A stretch of DNA of 64,000 nucleotides, taken from contig NZ_JAGKQQ010000001.1 of the NCBI RefSeq assembly GCF_017939745.1, forward strand, positions 1,612,001 to 1,676,000, given 5' to 3'. The notes under the pieces are model-generated. The model was not told the origin of the DNA and ran no database searches. It saw nothing but the letters and a program-made list of their open reading frames with translations. A program made the translations under genes and the position numbers. This document shows positions 1 to 7,687 of this stretch, one piece after another. This stretch comes from Gemmata palustris (GTDB taxonomy: Bacteria > Planctomycetota > Planctomycetia > Gemmatales > Gemmataceae). The number at the start of each line of letters is the position of its first letter. The first letter of the stretch is position 1.

Positions 1-1
1 T

Positions 2-1036
2 ATCAACGATGTGTCCGAGGGCGGCAGCGGAAGCGGTTCGGGTAGTGGCAGCGTTGTGAATCAAGTGTTCGTAGTGCAAGAGAGCGAAGCGGGCGGCAGC
101 GCTCCAGCCGTGAACAACCTGAAGGACTCGGTTCGGCTGGTCGTTACGGCAGCCCTTCCCGCGAATTCTTATAGCAATGGAAGTTCTGGAGTGGGTGCTA
201 CTCTGACCGCCACGAGCAACGGGGCTTTTCCCTTCACCGATGGCTTCAGCACCAACTTGAACGACGAAATACTGATAACTGCCGAAGCGACCGCTTCGCG
301 GAACGGCGTGTACAAAATCACCGACCTGGGCAGCGTGAGCACGCCTTGGGTTCTGACGCGCCGATCCGACATGGATTCGGCAACCGATTTCGTTGGCGCT
401 CTCGTTCCCGTTCGCCTGGGCACATTGAACACGAACACGCTTTGGTTCTGCACCAATTACACCAATCCGACGGTTGGCAGCACGAGCATAAATTTCAAGC
501 GAGTCAGTGGGAATGTGGACGGACCGGCAACCGCAACCACCGACACCGCCATTGCCCTTTGGGACGGGACGAGCGGACGGCAGTTAAAGAACTGTTCGTA
601 TAATATCGGATCGAATATAAATTATGCTTTTAATACAGCGGACGGCTATCCGGGATTTTCTGCCGGTTCGGGGTATGTGTATGTCCGCGCAAACGATGTT
701 CTGACCGGAACTCTGCTCACGGATTGGGCGCAACTCGGTGCGGGCGGAACTGGCGGTAGCGGTCCGGGGCTGACGACGAGTCACGTCGGCGGGTTCACTT
801 GCAGTTTGAATAACTACCAGAGCGAATGGCATTGCCAGACTTACTACGCCGGTCGGTTCATTCTGAAAGCGCCGCAAAACGGGAGTGGGAGTTCAACGCC
901 AAAGTATTCAATCGTTCGGATTTCCAGTTACACCCCGACCACTTACGACGGGATCGATGCCACCTGCACTGTCACCGTTTCGGGAGTTCCAAAAACGATG
1001 ACCATCGTTGGCGGCTTAGTCGTTGGTTTAGCCTAA
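2..1036 (+). CDS. Phage tail-fibre-like protein, 5' partial
   Basis: The frame is open to the window edge, so the true start is probably upstream; an internal GTG lies at 11. The visible protein begins with a Gly-Ser linker (GSGSGSGSGS), then a region around residues 40-165 with the pattern 'ASRNGVYKITDLGS...PWVLTRRSDMDSA' that I associate with phage tail-fibre and virion surface proteins. The remainder is Gly/Ser/Thr/Asn-rich, as expected for a beta-structured fibre. Two glycosyltransferase genes follow in the same direction, the first only 13 bases downstream. A virion or host-surface adhesin role is inference; the motif recognition is from memory. Confidence 0.55.
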   Translation: MNDVSEGGSGSGSGSGSVVNQVFVVQESEAGGSAPAVNNLKDSVRLVVTAALPANSYSNGSSGVGATLTATSNGAFPFTDGFSTNLNDEILITAEATASRNGVYKITDLGSVSTPWVLTRRSDMDSATDFVGALVPVRLGTLNTNTLWFCTNYTNPTVGSTSINFKRVSGNVDGPATATTDTAIALWDGTSGRQLKNCSYNIGSNINYAFNTADGYPGFSAGSGYVYVRANDVLTGTLLTDWAQLGAGGTGGSGPGLTTSHVGGFTCSLNNYQSEWHCQTYYAGRFILKAPQNGSGSSTPKYSIVRISSYTPTTYDGIDATCTVTVSGVPKTMTIVGGLVVGLA

Positions 1037-1049
1037 AAAAGAAGGGACT

Positions 1050-1676
1050 TTGCATTATCTGATAAATCTAAGAAAGCGACCAGACCGTTTGGCGGAATCA
1101 CTCGAAGCGTGCCGACGGGTCGGAATCACTCCCGTCGTTTGGGAAGCCACCGACGGCACTACCGTACCGATGCCGGAAGGCTGGAAAGAGAACGCAGGTG
1201 CTCTCGGCTGCCGTCTGTCGCACATGTCGGTTCTGGCTGACGCGATTGCGAAGGGCTACGAGCAAGTCTGCGTTCTCGAAGACGATGTGACTTTCATTCC
1301 TGACTTTCAGGGGCGATTTTCCACGTTCCTCGAAGCCGTCCCGAGTGACTGGATGGCACTTTGCATTGGGGGGCAGCACGCTTCCGCCCCTGAACAAGTC
1401 AGTCCCGGAGTGGTGCGCTGCCTGAGTTGCCACCGGACGCACGCTTACATGGTGCGGGGCGAGTTCATTCACCAGTTGCATTCGATCTTCGCCCGTTCGC
1501 GTGGGCATATCGATTGGGAATGGGCTCACTCGATGAAGGACTACCGGGTTTACGCTCCCTACCCTTCGTTCCTCTGCGGGCAACGCGCGAGCAAATCGGA
1601 CATCACGCAAATGAAAACTATTAGTGACCGGTGGTGGCAGCCCCGCAGAGCGACCGCGCCGAAGAAGGCAATTTGA
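1050..1676 (+). CDS. Glycosyltransferase family 25-like protein
   Basis: The protein starts LINLRKRPDRL, continues with GALGCRLSHMSVLADA and has the acidic motif VLEDDV near residue 75. This is the layout of GT25 (LPS galactosyltransferase-like) enzymes, which transfer a sugar from a nucleotide-sugar donor. The TTG start is supported by a GAAGGGA ribosome site just upstream. At 208 aa it is close to a minimal GT25 domain. It sits between a tail-fibre-like gene and a second glycosyltransferase and overlaps the latter by four bases (TTGA), so the three are probably co-transcribed. Likely job: glycosylating a phage structural protein or modifying the host surface; the acceptor is unknown. Confidence 0.75.
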   Translation: MHYLINLRKRPDRLAESLEACRRVGITPVVWEATDGTTVPMPEGWKENAGALGCRLSHMSVLADAIAKGYEQVCVLEDDVTFIPDFQGRFSTFLEAVPSDWMALCIGGQHASAPEQVSPGVVRCLSCHRTHAYMVRGEFIHQLHSIFARSRGHIDWEWAHSMKDYRVYAPYPSFLCGQRASKSDITQMKTISDRWWQPRRATAPKKAI

Positions 1677-2359
1677 ACTTTTCTATCGTTATGCCAAGCA
1701 GGGAGCGCGTCCCCCTCTTGACTCAGTGCCTGCAGTCGATCGCGGACACCACCGCAGACCTTTCATCAGTCGAAGTGCTGGTCTACATCGACAACTGCGA
1801 TTCGCAGACGATCGCAGCAACCCACAAGTTGCGGCAGCAGTTCCCGTTCCTCGATTTCCTCCAGGGAGCGCGACCCGAAAACCTCTCACGCGACTGCTAC
1901 AACCCGTTGGCAGCCCGCACCACAGGGCGATTCTTGCAAATTTTTAATGACGATGCTCAGTTGTTTACGAAGGGGTGGGATGTCGCAGCGCTGGAAGTGC
2001 TGAATAGTTTTCAAGAGCAGCACCCGGACGGAATCTTGATGGGCTGCCCGAACGATGACACTGGGTGCGATTACGCATGCTTCCCGATGCTCAGCCGTGA
2101 AGCCGTAAACGCACTCGGTTTCGCTCAGAATCCGGGCTTCGGTGGTTGGGGGAGCGACATTCACCTCGATAAAGTGTTCACGGCTTTAGGGCGCAAAGTG
2201 CCGTTGCCCTACGATATTCGCCATTCGTGTGTACACAACCGCACCCGAGGACGTGACCGTGTTTCACTGCGAATGAGCCGCTTGAGCAAGTACCCTTGGG
2301 AAGAAGTGGAAAAAGATGCGGAACGGTTGCGAAAAATTATTGGCGAGAACACTAGATAG
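1673..2359 (+). CDS. Family 2-like glycosyltransferase
   Basis: The N-terminus NFSIVMPSRERVPLLTQCL and the following VEVLVYIDN are the nucleotide-binding start of a GT-A fold (GT2-like) transferase. A DDAQLF segment near residue 98 is the expected DXD-type metal site. I chose the TTG at 1673 because a GAAGAAGG ribosome site precedes it and the start overlaps the stop of the upstream gene; a GTG at 1631 in the same frame is possible but deeper in that gene. A terminator hairpin 45 bases after the stop ends the unit. The substrate is not deducible. Confidence 0.7.
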   Translation: MNFSIVMPSRERVPLLTQCLQSIADTTADLSSVEVLVYIDNCDSQTIAATHKLRQQFPFLDFLQGARPENLSRDCYNPLAARTTGRFLQIFNDDAQLFTKGWDVAALEVLNSFQEQHPDGILMGCPNDDTGCDYACFPMLSREAVNALGFAQNPGFGGWGSDIHLDKVFTALGRKVPLPYDIRHSCVHNRTRGRDRVSLRMSRLSKYPWEEVEKDAERLRKIIGENTR

Positions 2360-2403
2360 ATGTGGTTAGTGTCCATCGACTATTCTCAAAGTTATCCTTG
2401 CAG

Positions 2404-2431
2404 CCCGGACTCGTTGTCCGGGTTGTTTTTT
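2404..2431 (+). terminator. Rho-independent terminator after the glycosyltransferases
   Basis: A 7-bp perfect stem (CCCGGAC / GTCCGGG) with a TCGTT loop is followed by TTGTTTTTT. It lies directly after the glycosyltransferase pair and before a gene on the opposite strand. Confidence 0.8.
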
Positions 2432-2449
2432 GCAGTAACTGCAGTTCAC

Positions 2450-2635
2450 TTAGTGACAGGCGATTTCTTCCTTATTCCGTTCCCGCGCCAGTATCGCTCT
2501 CGCGTCTTGTATCTCGCTTTCAGCCGCTTGCCAATCGCAATCAGCATCTTCCTCTTCCGTACTGTATATCTCGCACGCCAGATCTTCGTAACTCTTAATC
2601 AAATTCAGTAGCAAATCGATATCTTCCTTGACCAT
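2450..2635 (-). CDS. Small acidic protein, unknown
   Basis: A 61-aa protein, mostly predicted helix and rich in Glu/Asp (IYSTEEEDADCDW). The ATG at 2635 is chosen because AAGGAG lies six bases upstream; a longer TTG form lacks this support. It follows, on the same strand, the 185-aa gene ending at 2689. I do not recognise it. Small acidic phage proteins are often inhibitors or regulators, but nothing here shows that. Confidence 0.55.
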   Translation of the reverse strand: MVKEDIDLLLNLIKSYEDLACEIYSTEEEDADCDWQAAESEIQDARAILARERNKEEIACH

Positions 2636-2688
2636 CTTCGACTCCTTAGTTAACTCACTCAAATTAACTGAGTGAACCCGGAGAAAAT

Positions 2689-3246
2689 TTATCCCCGGGG
2701 ACTCTGATTATTTGTCCAATTTGCATAGTGTCGAAATCTCTCAGCCCACATCCCCTCTCCCTTCTCTTCGATGTAATCAGCGAGTATTCCGAAATCGCCC
2801 TGGTCACCGACTCGAAAATCAGGATGGGCGACCCATGCCCATTTCTTCAGCAAGTCAACAATAGTATTTAAGTCAGGAAAAATCTCGAACCATGTTACAA
2901 CTTCGTAGTAGAAGTCATGGAATCTTTCTTTCAGAACAAAACTCCAGTCGATTCCGTGCTCTCGTATGTAAGCGCCGTATGCGTCCCAAAGCGATTCCTC
3001 GCGAAATTTACTCAAATAGTTTTCGTCGCGATTAACTACACGATTGAGCATATTCATAATTGTCTTCTGTTGCTCTCTGCTCTCGGTATCAACTGGCTCG
3101 TTCTCTAGCTTAGTCCACATGTCTATTAGCCACTCGAAGGGACGCTGCCAATGCTTGGATTTTGTGTCCCATGTCAAGTTCCTCAGCAATTCGTCGTACT
3201 CTTCTTTGGTCGCCGGACGTAGTAGCGGTTTCACTTCTGTTCTCAT
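2689..3246 (-). CDS. Hypothetical protein, Trp-rich
   Basis: A 185-aa soluble protein with many aromatic residues (WQRPFEWLIDMW, FYYEVVTWFEIFPDL, KKWAWVAHPDF). No signal peptide, membrane segment or nucleotide-binding motif is visible, and I do not recognise the family. No clear ribosome site precedes the ATG. It lies in the AT-richer left element downstream of the ATPase gene on the same strand, with a gap of about 135 bases between them. Confidence 0.55.
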   Translation of the reverse strand: MRTEVKPLLRPATKEEYDELLRNLTWDTKSKHWQRPFEWLIDMWTKLENEPVDTESREQQKTIMNMLNRVVNRDENYLSKFREESLWDAYGAYIREHGIDWSFVLKERFHDFYYEVVTWFEIFPDLNTIVDLLKKWAWVAHPDFRVGDQGDFGILADYIEEKGEGMWAERFRHYANWTNNQSPRG

Positions 3247-3380
3247 CGTGAGTAGTGTCTGTGCGATGCTGCGGAATGATAGTTCTGATAGCCCGTCATT
3301 TCGATTCTGCGCAATTCAAAATCCCGAAGTGATAGTAGCGATAGTTAAACCACTATCGCCACTATCAAAATGAAAATCTG

Positions 3381-4322
3381 CTAGGCTGCATCGGCATCGT
3401 CAGCGCCGAAATCGGGTTCGATATCCTGACTTCCGCGGGGCGGAATCATGCCCTTGTCCCGCGCCTTCTTCAGCCACCGATAGTAGGTCGCAACCTCTCG
3501 CTTGGTTCGTTCGACCCAAACCTTAATGCGTTCCTTGTCGTTGGGAATCGCCTGCAACCCGATGATGAGTTGCAACTTGGCTTCGTCGGTCATCGCTTTT
3601 GAGGCGTAATTGGCTCGTTCAATTCGCCCTCGGATATTGGTACGCACTAAGTCGCGCCAGTCGGAAGAGCAAATTCCTTCATCGTGCCCCTTACGCTCCT
3701 TCAGTGCCTTCTCGAAATGCCTAGGGTTTAGTCGTTCACCGCACTTCTCGCAAGTCTCGATGACGAATTCAGCCACTTCCTTGCGGGCTTCGGGGCAAGT
3801 TACAATCAATGAAGTCTCAGCCATCGACCAGATAATCGCTTTGGCTTCCTCGTCGCTGATTTCGTACTCGATGGGCTGCAGTCGAGAATCAATCGCACGA
3901 TCAACATGCCCCATGCCGGGCGGAATGTTTCCGAGCATCACCAGTCCGCCTGTGAAACAGAACTGCTCTGTGCTCTTCTTCGTTTTATACTTGACCAGTC
4001 GCGGCGCGAATCGTTCGGCAGAATCAGTTGATTCTGTAGCCGCCCGCACAAAAACCTGCCCTTTCGCGTCGGACAAGATCGCTTCCATGTCGTCGAATAA
4101 GTGGATCTTATCGGGGTGATCTTGGAGGGTATCAAAGAAGCCTAGCCCTGTCATCGAACCTTTGTGCTCAATGTATTCGACCCCAAGTTGAGCCATCTTA
4201 TCCTTGGCGCATTTCGACTTTCCGATTCCGGCGCGTCCGTAGATATAGCAGCCGGGCGACCTACCCAAAGCCACACTCGCAACACGATCGGCGCAAATCC
4301 CGCGATTGATTTCAAAGTCCAT
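3381..4322 (-). CDS. AAA+/helicase-type ATPase
   Basis: Walker A is GRAGIGKS near residue 30 and Walker B is IHLFDDME near residue 78. A later VMLGNIPPGM and the arginine in DSRLQPIEY resemble sensor elements. The ATPase core is about 180 residues, followed by a helical, charged C-terminal half (RGRIERANYASKAM, YYRWLKKARDKGM). In a phage-like element such a protein is usually a replication helicase or loader; that role is inference. It is transcribed away from an AT-rich intergenic region shared with the divergent gene at 4778. Confidence 0.65.
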   Translation of the reverse strand: MDFEINRGICADRVASVALGRSPGCYIYGRAGIGKSKCAKDKMAQLGVEYIEHKGSMTGLGFFDTLQDHPDKIHLFDDMEAILSDAKGQVFVRAATESTDSAERFAPRLVKYKTKKSTEQFCFTGGLVMLGNIPPGMGHVDRAIDSRLQPIEYEISDEEAKAIIWSMAETSLIVTCPEARKEVAEFVIETCEKCGERLNPRHFEKALKERKGHDEGICSSDWRDLVRTNIRGRIERANYASKAMTDEAKLQLIIGLQAIPNDKERIKVWVERTKREVATYYRWLKKARDKGMIPPRGSQDIEPDFGADDADAA

Positions 4323-4777
4323 AAAGAAGGCCCCAAGAAATTAGATAGGAAACTTGTCAGCGAGGGAATGGTACCCCTCATCAATGGGGCGGAACATACC
4401 CGAATGGCAATTACGGAGGTTTTGCCCAAAAAAGTGACTTAATTCCTAATAGTTTGTCGCCACCAAATTCTATTGTAAATTAAGTCGAAAATAGTGACAT
4501 TTTGTCATGAAATTCAACTTTTGCAATAATCACAACCGCCAAAATGACAGTAAATTGCGCCATTATCGAATACATACCCCTGCGTTAAATCCTGGACTTC
4601 GCCGCAAACCAAGTGTCCAGTCAAGCGTGCCGAAAAATCGCACAGAGAGCCGCCAAAAGGTAAATTTGTTACTTGTCTGAGCAATATACCATTTTCGATA
4701 ACGCTAAATCTAGTTTTAATTTTGACTTTGCTGCGTATATAGCGCCGGATGCGCGAGCGCGCACCAAAGGAATCCCA
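4323..4777. other. AT-rich divergent intergenic region
   Basis: About 455 bases between divergent genes, clearly AT-richer than its flanks, especially 4440-4540. A short motif GTGAC(A/T)T recurs. It should hold the promoters of both genes; I could not place a convincing -35/-10 pair. An open reading frame from a TTG at 4673 enters it, but no ribosome site supports that start. Confidence 0.4.
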
Positions 4778-5071
4778 ATGGAACAAGGTGAAATAGACTT
4801 CGCGGACGCAAGTTCGTGGCGGTTGAGCAAGAACGGGCAGGCATATGTGACGCAGGGGAGCGGGCTCGTCGCGTGCATCTTTCCTTCAAAAATCCCAACG
4901 AGGAGCAAGTACGGTGGGTGGATCAAGCACGATCGACCCGACAACCACACTCACGACCCGCTCCGCTTGGTGTGGGGGCAAACGCTGCGCGAAGTGATGC
5001 TCGACCTGGAGTTATCCCGTCGCAAGCTGCTCGAACAGGTGGCACGGGCAAACACGAGCGAGCAAGCGTGA
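4778..5071 (+). CDS. Hypothetical 97-aa protein
   Basis: The ATG at 4778 is preceded by AAAGGA at good spacing, so I prefer it to the upstream TTG. The protein contains SWRLSKNGQAYVTQGSG, a Lys/Gly-rich loop and a helical tail (LREVMLDLELSRRKLLEQVA). I do not recognise it. It stands alone, divergent from the AAA+ ATPase, and is followed by a long non-coding stretch. Confidence 0.5.
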   Translation: MEQGEIDFADASSWRLSKNGQAYVTQGSGLVACIFPSKIPTRSKYGGWIKHDRPDNHTHDPLRLVWGQTLREVMLDLELSRRKLLEQVARANTSEQA

Positions 5072-5576
5072 ACTTCACTAACGAAACTTGGACTGCCTGA
5101 AAACTATTACTGGTTGGACGGAGCGTGCAACCAGCACGAACGAGCGGAAATCGCACAGGATCGCGTTTAACGCACGAACAGGGCGGAGCGGTACAAACTG
5201 CCGTTTAGCCTGCGGTTAACCCGGTAACGATTAATTGTGTAAAGATAAGACGGTACGGGCTGAGTAACAAGCAAGTCTACACTGGTGCAACTCGAACTTT
5301 AGCCACGAAAGCACGAAAAGAACTGGCGGAATTCGTGCTTCAGTTCGTAAAGTTCGTGCCGTCCCCTCTGCCTTTGTTTTCCACCAGAGAGCGTAGCGAC
5401 TTGGTAATAATCCGATCCGCCGGCTTTGCGGCGGGGAGGATTTTGCCGAACGCAGTGAGGCATCATCAACGCTGGTCAAATTGGTCTAGAGTTAAGTTCC
5501 GCCAATTTGTTACAATCGCAAAAACACAGTAACTATAGTTAACTTAAGTTAACGCTTGTAGCGTGTCTTAACTAGA
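5072..5576. other. Intergenic stretch with no supported gene
   Basis: I see no convincing gene here. The only reading frames are short and lack ribosome sites. A repeated GTTAAC/TTAACC motif occurs (for example near 5210 and 5535-5553). Confidence 0.5.
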
Positions 5577-5638
5577 GAACATAGTGGGGCTACGCCCCAC
5601 TATGTTCATGACCCCTGCTCAAAGCAGCAGGGGTCATG
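5577..5638. repeat. Two abutting perfect hairpins
   Basis: Hairpin 1 has a 14-bp perfect stem (5577-5590 with 5594-5607, core ATAGTGGGGC) and a three-base loop. Hairpin 2 has a 13-bp perfect stem (5607-5619 with 5626-5638, core ATGACCCCTGCT) and a six-base loop. They share base 5607. No T-run follows either, so they are not ordinary terminators. Confidence 0.75.
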
Positions 5639-5685
5639 TCTCATAACTTTAAACAACTGCGTAACTAATATACTTGTCCGGCATT

Positions 5686-5769
5686 TGGATCACTTTTTGA
5701 AGGAAATGGATCATTTCGTGTACCAAACCATGTACCAAGTCTGGATCATTCTTGGATCATTTTTTGAGG
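5686..5769 (+). promoter_or_regulatory. Iteron-like TGGATCA repeats
   Basis: TGGATCA occurs four times, at 5686, 5707, 5742 and 5753. The first and last copies extend to TTGGATCAYTTTTTGA followed by AGGAA. A second repeat, GTACCAA, occurs at 5720 and 5732. The cluster ends right at the ribosome site of the next gene, so it is a candidate operator or iteron array for that gene's product. Confidence 0.55.
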
Positions 5770-5778
5770 AATTTTTCG

Positions 5779-6348
5779 ATGAAAAGTGACACTTTATTGC
5801 GGATCAAATTCCCTTCCGTAGAGCCTGCCTGCCCCCTCGATTGGCGTGCAGTAATGACCTACGGGGTTTGCCTCTGGCACTCGCCTAAAACCATTTCAGC
5901 CGTTGCTGCACTTACTGGATTCCACCGCAGTCGAGACTTGCCCGCACTCGTCTCGACTTTAGAAAAGTATAATTTGGTTGATTCCGACACTTTGCGCGCG
6001 AAACTTCCGAAACCCGAAAACGGCTGGTTCAAATATTGGGACAAGACCGAAGATCGTTTCCCACTTGCGTATCGTTGGATCGGTGTTCGGTCGCGTGCTT
6101 GCCCCCTCACTCCCTACCAAAACCTCATTTACTGGACAATGGTTTCGCTGGGGAAGCAGTTGCCCAATTACAACTTAGAGGGGCTGGCTACCATCATGGG
6201 TGTGGACACAGACGGAATGTCTGGAGCAATGCAGCAATTGAAAGCGAAGGGGTGTCTTGGTGAAGAGAGATTCACCCTAATACCTCCAGGAAAATTGTGC
6301 GACTGGTGGAGACTGAACCCTACTTCTGATCTTGCGCGATACTGGTAA
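5779..6348 (+). CDS. Putative DNA-binding protein downstream of iteron-like repeats
   Basis: A 189-aa protein starting at the ATG at 5779, preceded by GAGGA; an upstream TTG at 5752 is less likely because it lies inside the repeat cluster. Segments such as ISAVAALTGFHRSRDLPALVST and YNLEGLATIMGVDTDGMSGA look like two helix-turn-helix units, which suggests a replication initiator or repressor acting on the repeats just upstream. That link is inference. The 3' end overlaps the end of the convergent gene at 6320 by about 29 bases. Confidence 0.55.
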   Translation: MKSDTLLRIKFPSVEPACPLDWRAVMTYGVCLWHSPKTISAVAALTGFHRSRDLPALVSTLEKYNLVDSDTLRAKLPKPENGWFKYWDKTEDRFPLAYRWIGVRSRACPLTPYQNLIYWTMVSLGKQLPNYNLEGLATIMGVDTDGMSGAMQQLKAKGCLGEERFTLIPPGKLCDWWRLNPTSDLARYW

Positions 6349-6730
6349 CAGGTATGTCGATTGTATTGTAATACTTAATGCTGTGCTTTTCAATTATATC
6401 AATAATGCTATCAACCATGTCTGCGCAGCATTCCACGTACAGCACTTTTGCTTTTATTGATTTCCTTCCTTTTCCCGCCTCATGAACGACTTTCTTAATG
6501 TATGCCTTTCCGCCACAGTATCTTATTGATTCACAAAATTCCACAATCTTGTCGCCCGAACCGAATATCTTACTGTAGCAAATCACTCGCTTTGTATAGT
6601 TTACTTGCCCTGTAGACGGAATCGGCAAATTTCTTGACTTGCCTGTATTCCGAGTTCCCCCGCTTGGGGGCTGCATATTCCAATTCACATCATTGTCGTC
6701 TTGTCCTGAATCAACTCCGTTCGTGTTCAT
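6320..6730 (-). CDS. Hypothetical protein with Cys-containing C-terminal half
   Basis: A 136-aa protein. The first 45 residues are polar and probably disordered; the rest alternates strand and helix (YCGGKAYIKKVVHEAGKG, KAKVLYVECCADMVDSIID). GAGG sits eight bases before the ATG. I do not recognise the family. It converges on the putative DNA-binding gene with overlapping 3' ends, as in compact phage genomes. Confidence 0.5.
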   Translation of the reverse strand: MNTNGVDSGQDDNDVNWNMQPPSGGTRNTGKSRNLPIPSTGQVNYTKRVICYSKIFGSGDKIVEFCESIRYCGGKAYIKKVVHEAGKGRKSIKAKVLYVECCADMVDSIIDIIEKHSIKYYNTIDIPVTSIAQDQK

Positions 6731-6783
6731 CGTAAGAACCTCGAGATGATTGGTAGCAAGTCAGTTTTCTTAGCCCAGTGGGT

Positions 6784-6999
6784 TCAATTCTGCAAATCGC
6801 CCACCGGCGTAATGTGCAGCCATTTCCCGCATTTCGCGCAAAAATAAATGCTCACCTGAGACTCAGTTTTGTGCGGCGGCTTTTGCACTCGTGTTAGGCG
6901 GGACGGTGCTTCACACGAAGGGCACGGCATGACGCCGCTTCCCAACGAGATCGTGTTGTAAAAACGCAGGTAGTCCGGTGGGGGCTTGCGAGCGGGCAT
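6784..6999 (-). CDS. Small zinc-ribbon protein
   Basis: A 71-aa protein with CPSC near residue 26 and CAKC near residue 54. Two CxxC pairs about 25 residues apart are the standard zinc ribbon. The N-terminus is Pro/Arg-rich. A nucleic-acid-binding role is likely from the fold alone; the target is unknown. Confidence 0.5.
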   Translation of the reverse strand: MPARKPPPDYLRFYNTISLGSGVMPCPSCEAPSRLTRVQKPPHKTESQVSIYFCAKCGKWLHITPVGDLQN

Positions 7000-7223
7000 G
7001 GGCGAGCGTCGGTTTAGGCTAGGCTTGGTTAAAACGAGATATTACCAAGCGCCTGCGTTAACCTCACGCACTAATTTTATTTTCATGCGTGAAGTCCATT
7101 CCTGTACTGCGCAGCCCTCTCATTTCTGCAATCCTAGCCAGTGTAACGCCATTCAAATCTTTCGCTTCAATTGGCGACATTTCTTTGGTAAAATATGAAT
7201 ACAAATTAAACAAGGAAATTATA

Positions 7224-7616
7224 ATGTTTCTCGAAGCGCGTACCGGCACTCTCAAGGTCAAAGTTCGTCCGCTCGTGATCCAACCGCCCGACGGTGAATC
7301 CGAAAAGCGGTTGTGGTCAACGCTCCTGGACATCGCCAACCTCACGCATACCGCGCACGAGCGCGACCGCGACGAACGGGCAGTCGAGATACTTGTTGTC
7401 GCAAAGCGGGAATTGCTCACGCTCCTGGGCGAGCGCGACAAGGGGATTGCTAGTCCACACCTGACTGCAGAGGAATCGGCGGGTTACCTGGGCATCTCGT
7501 ATTCAACTTTCCGAAAGAAAGCCAAGTTGGTGAGGCGACAACCGGGAACGGGACGCTACCGGGTGGAAGACCTCGACGAGTTCGCTGCATCTCTGAAGCC
7601 GCGCAAAAAGCGGTAG
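7224..7616 (+). CDS. Helix-turn-helix (excisionase-type) DNA-binding protein
   Basis: The C-terminal 55 residues (LTAEESAGYLGISYSTFRKK ... GRYRVEDLDEFAAS) are a MerR/Xis-type helix-turn-helix as found in excisionases (HTH_17). The N-terminal 75 residues are helical and charged. I chose the ATG at 7224, preceded by AAGGAA; the frame is open further upstream without a ribosome site. It lies 71 bases before the integrase gene on the same strand, which fits a recombination directionality factor or integrase regulator. Confidence 0.65.
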   Translation: MFLEARTGTLKVKVRPLVIQPPDGESEKRLWSTLLDIANLTHTAHERDRDERAVEILVVAKRELLTLLGERDKGIASPHLTAEESAGYLGISYSTFRKKAKLVRRQPGTGRYRVEDLDEFAASLKPRKKR

Positions 7617-7687
7617 TAGGGGAAATCTCTTGTTCATCAAAAGCGGCTCCGTAGAACGGGTCCGCTTCACTTTTTTAAGGAGTTCAA

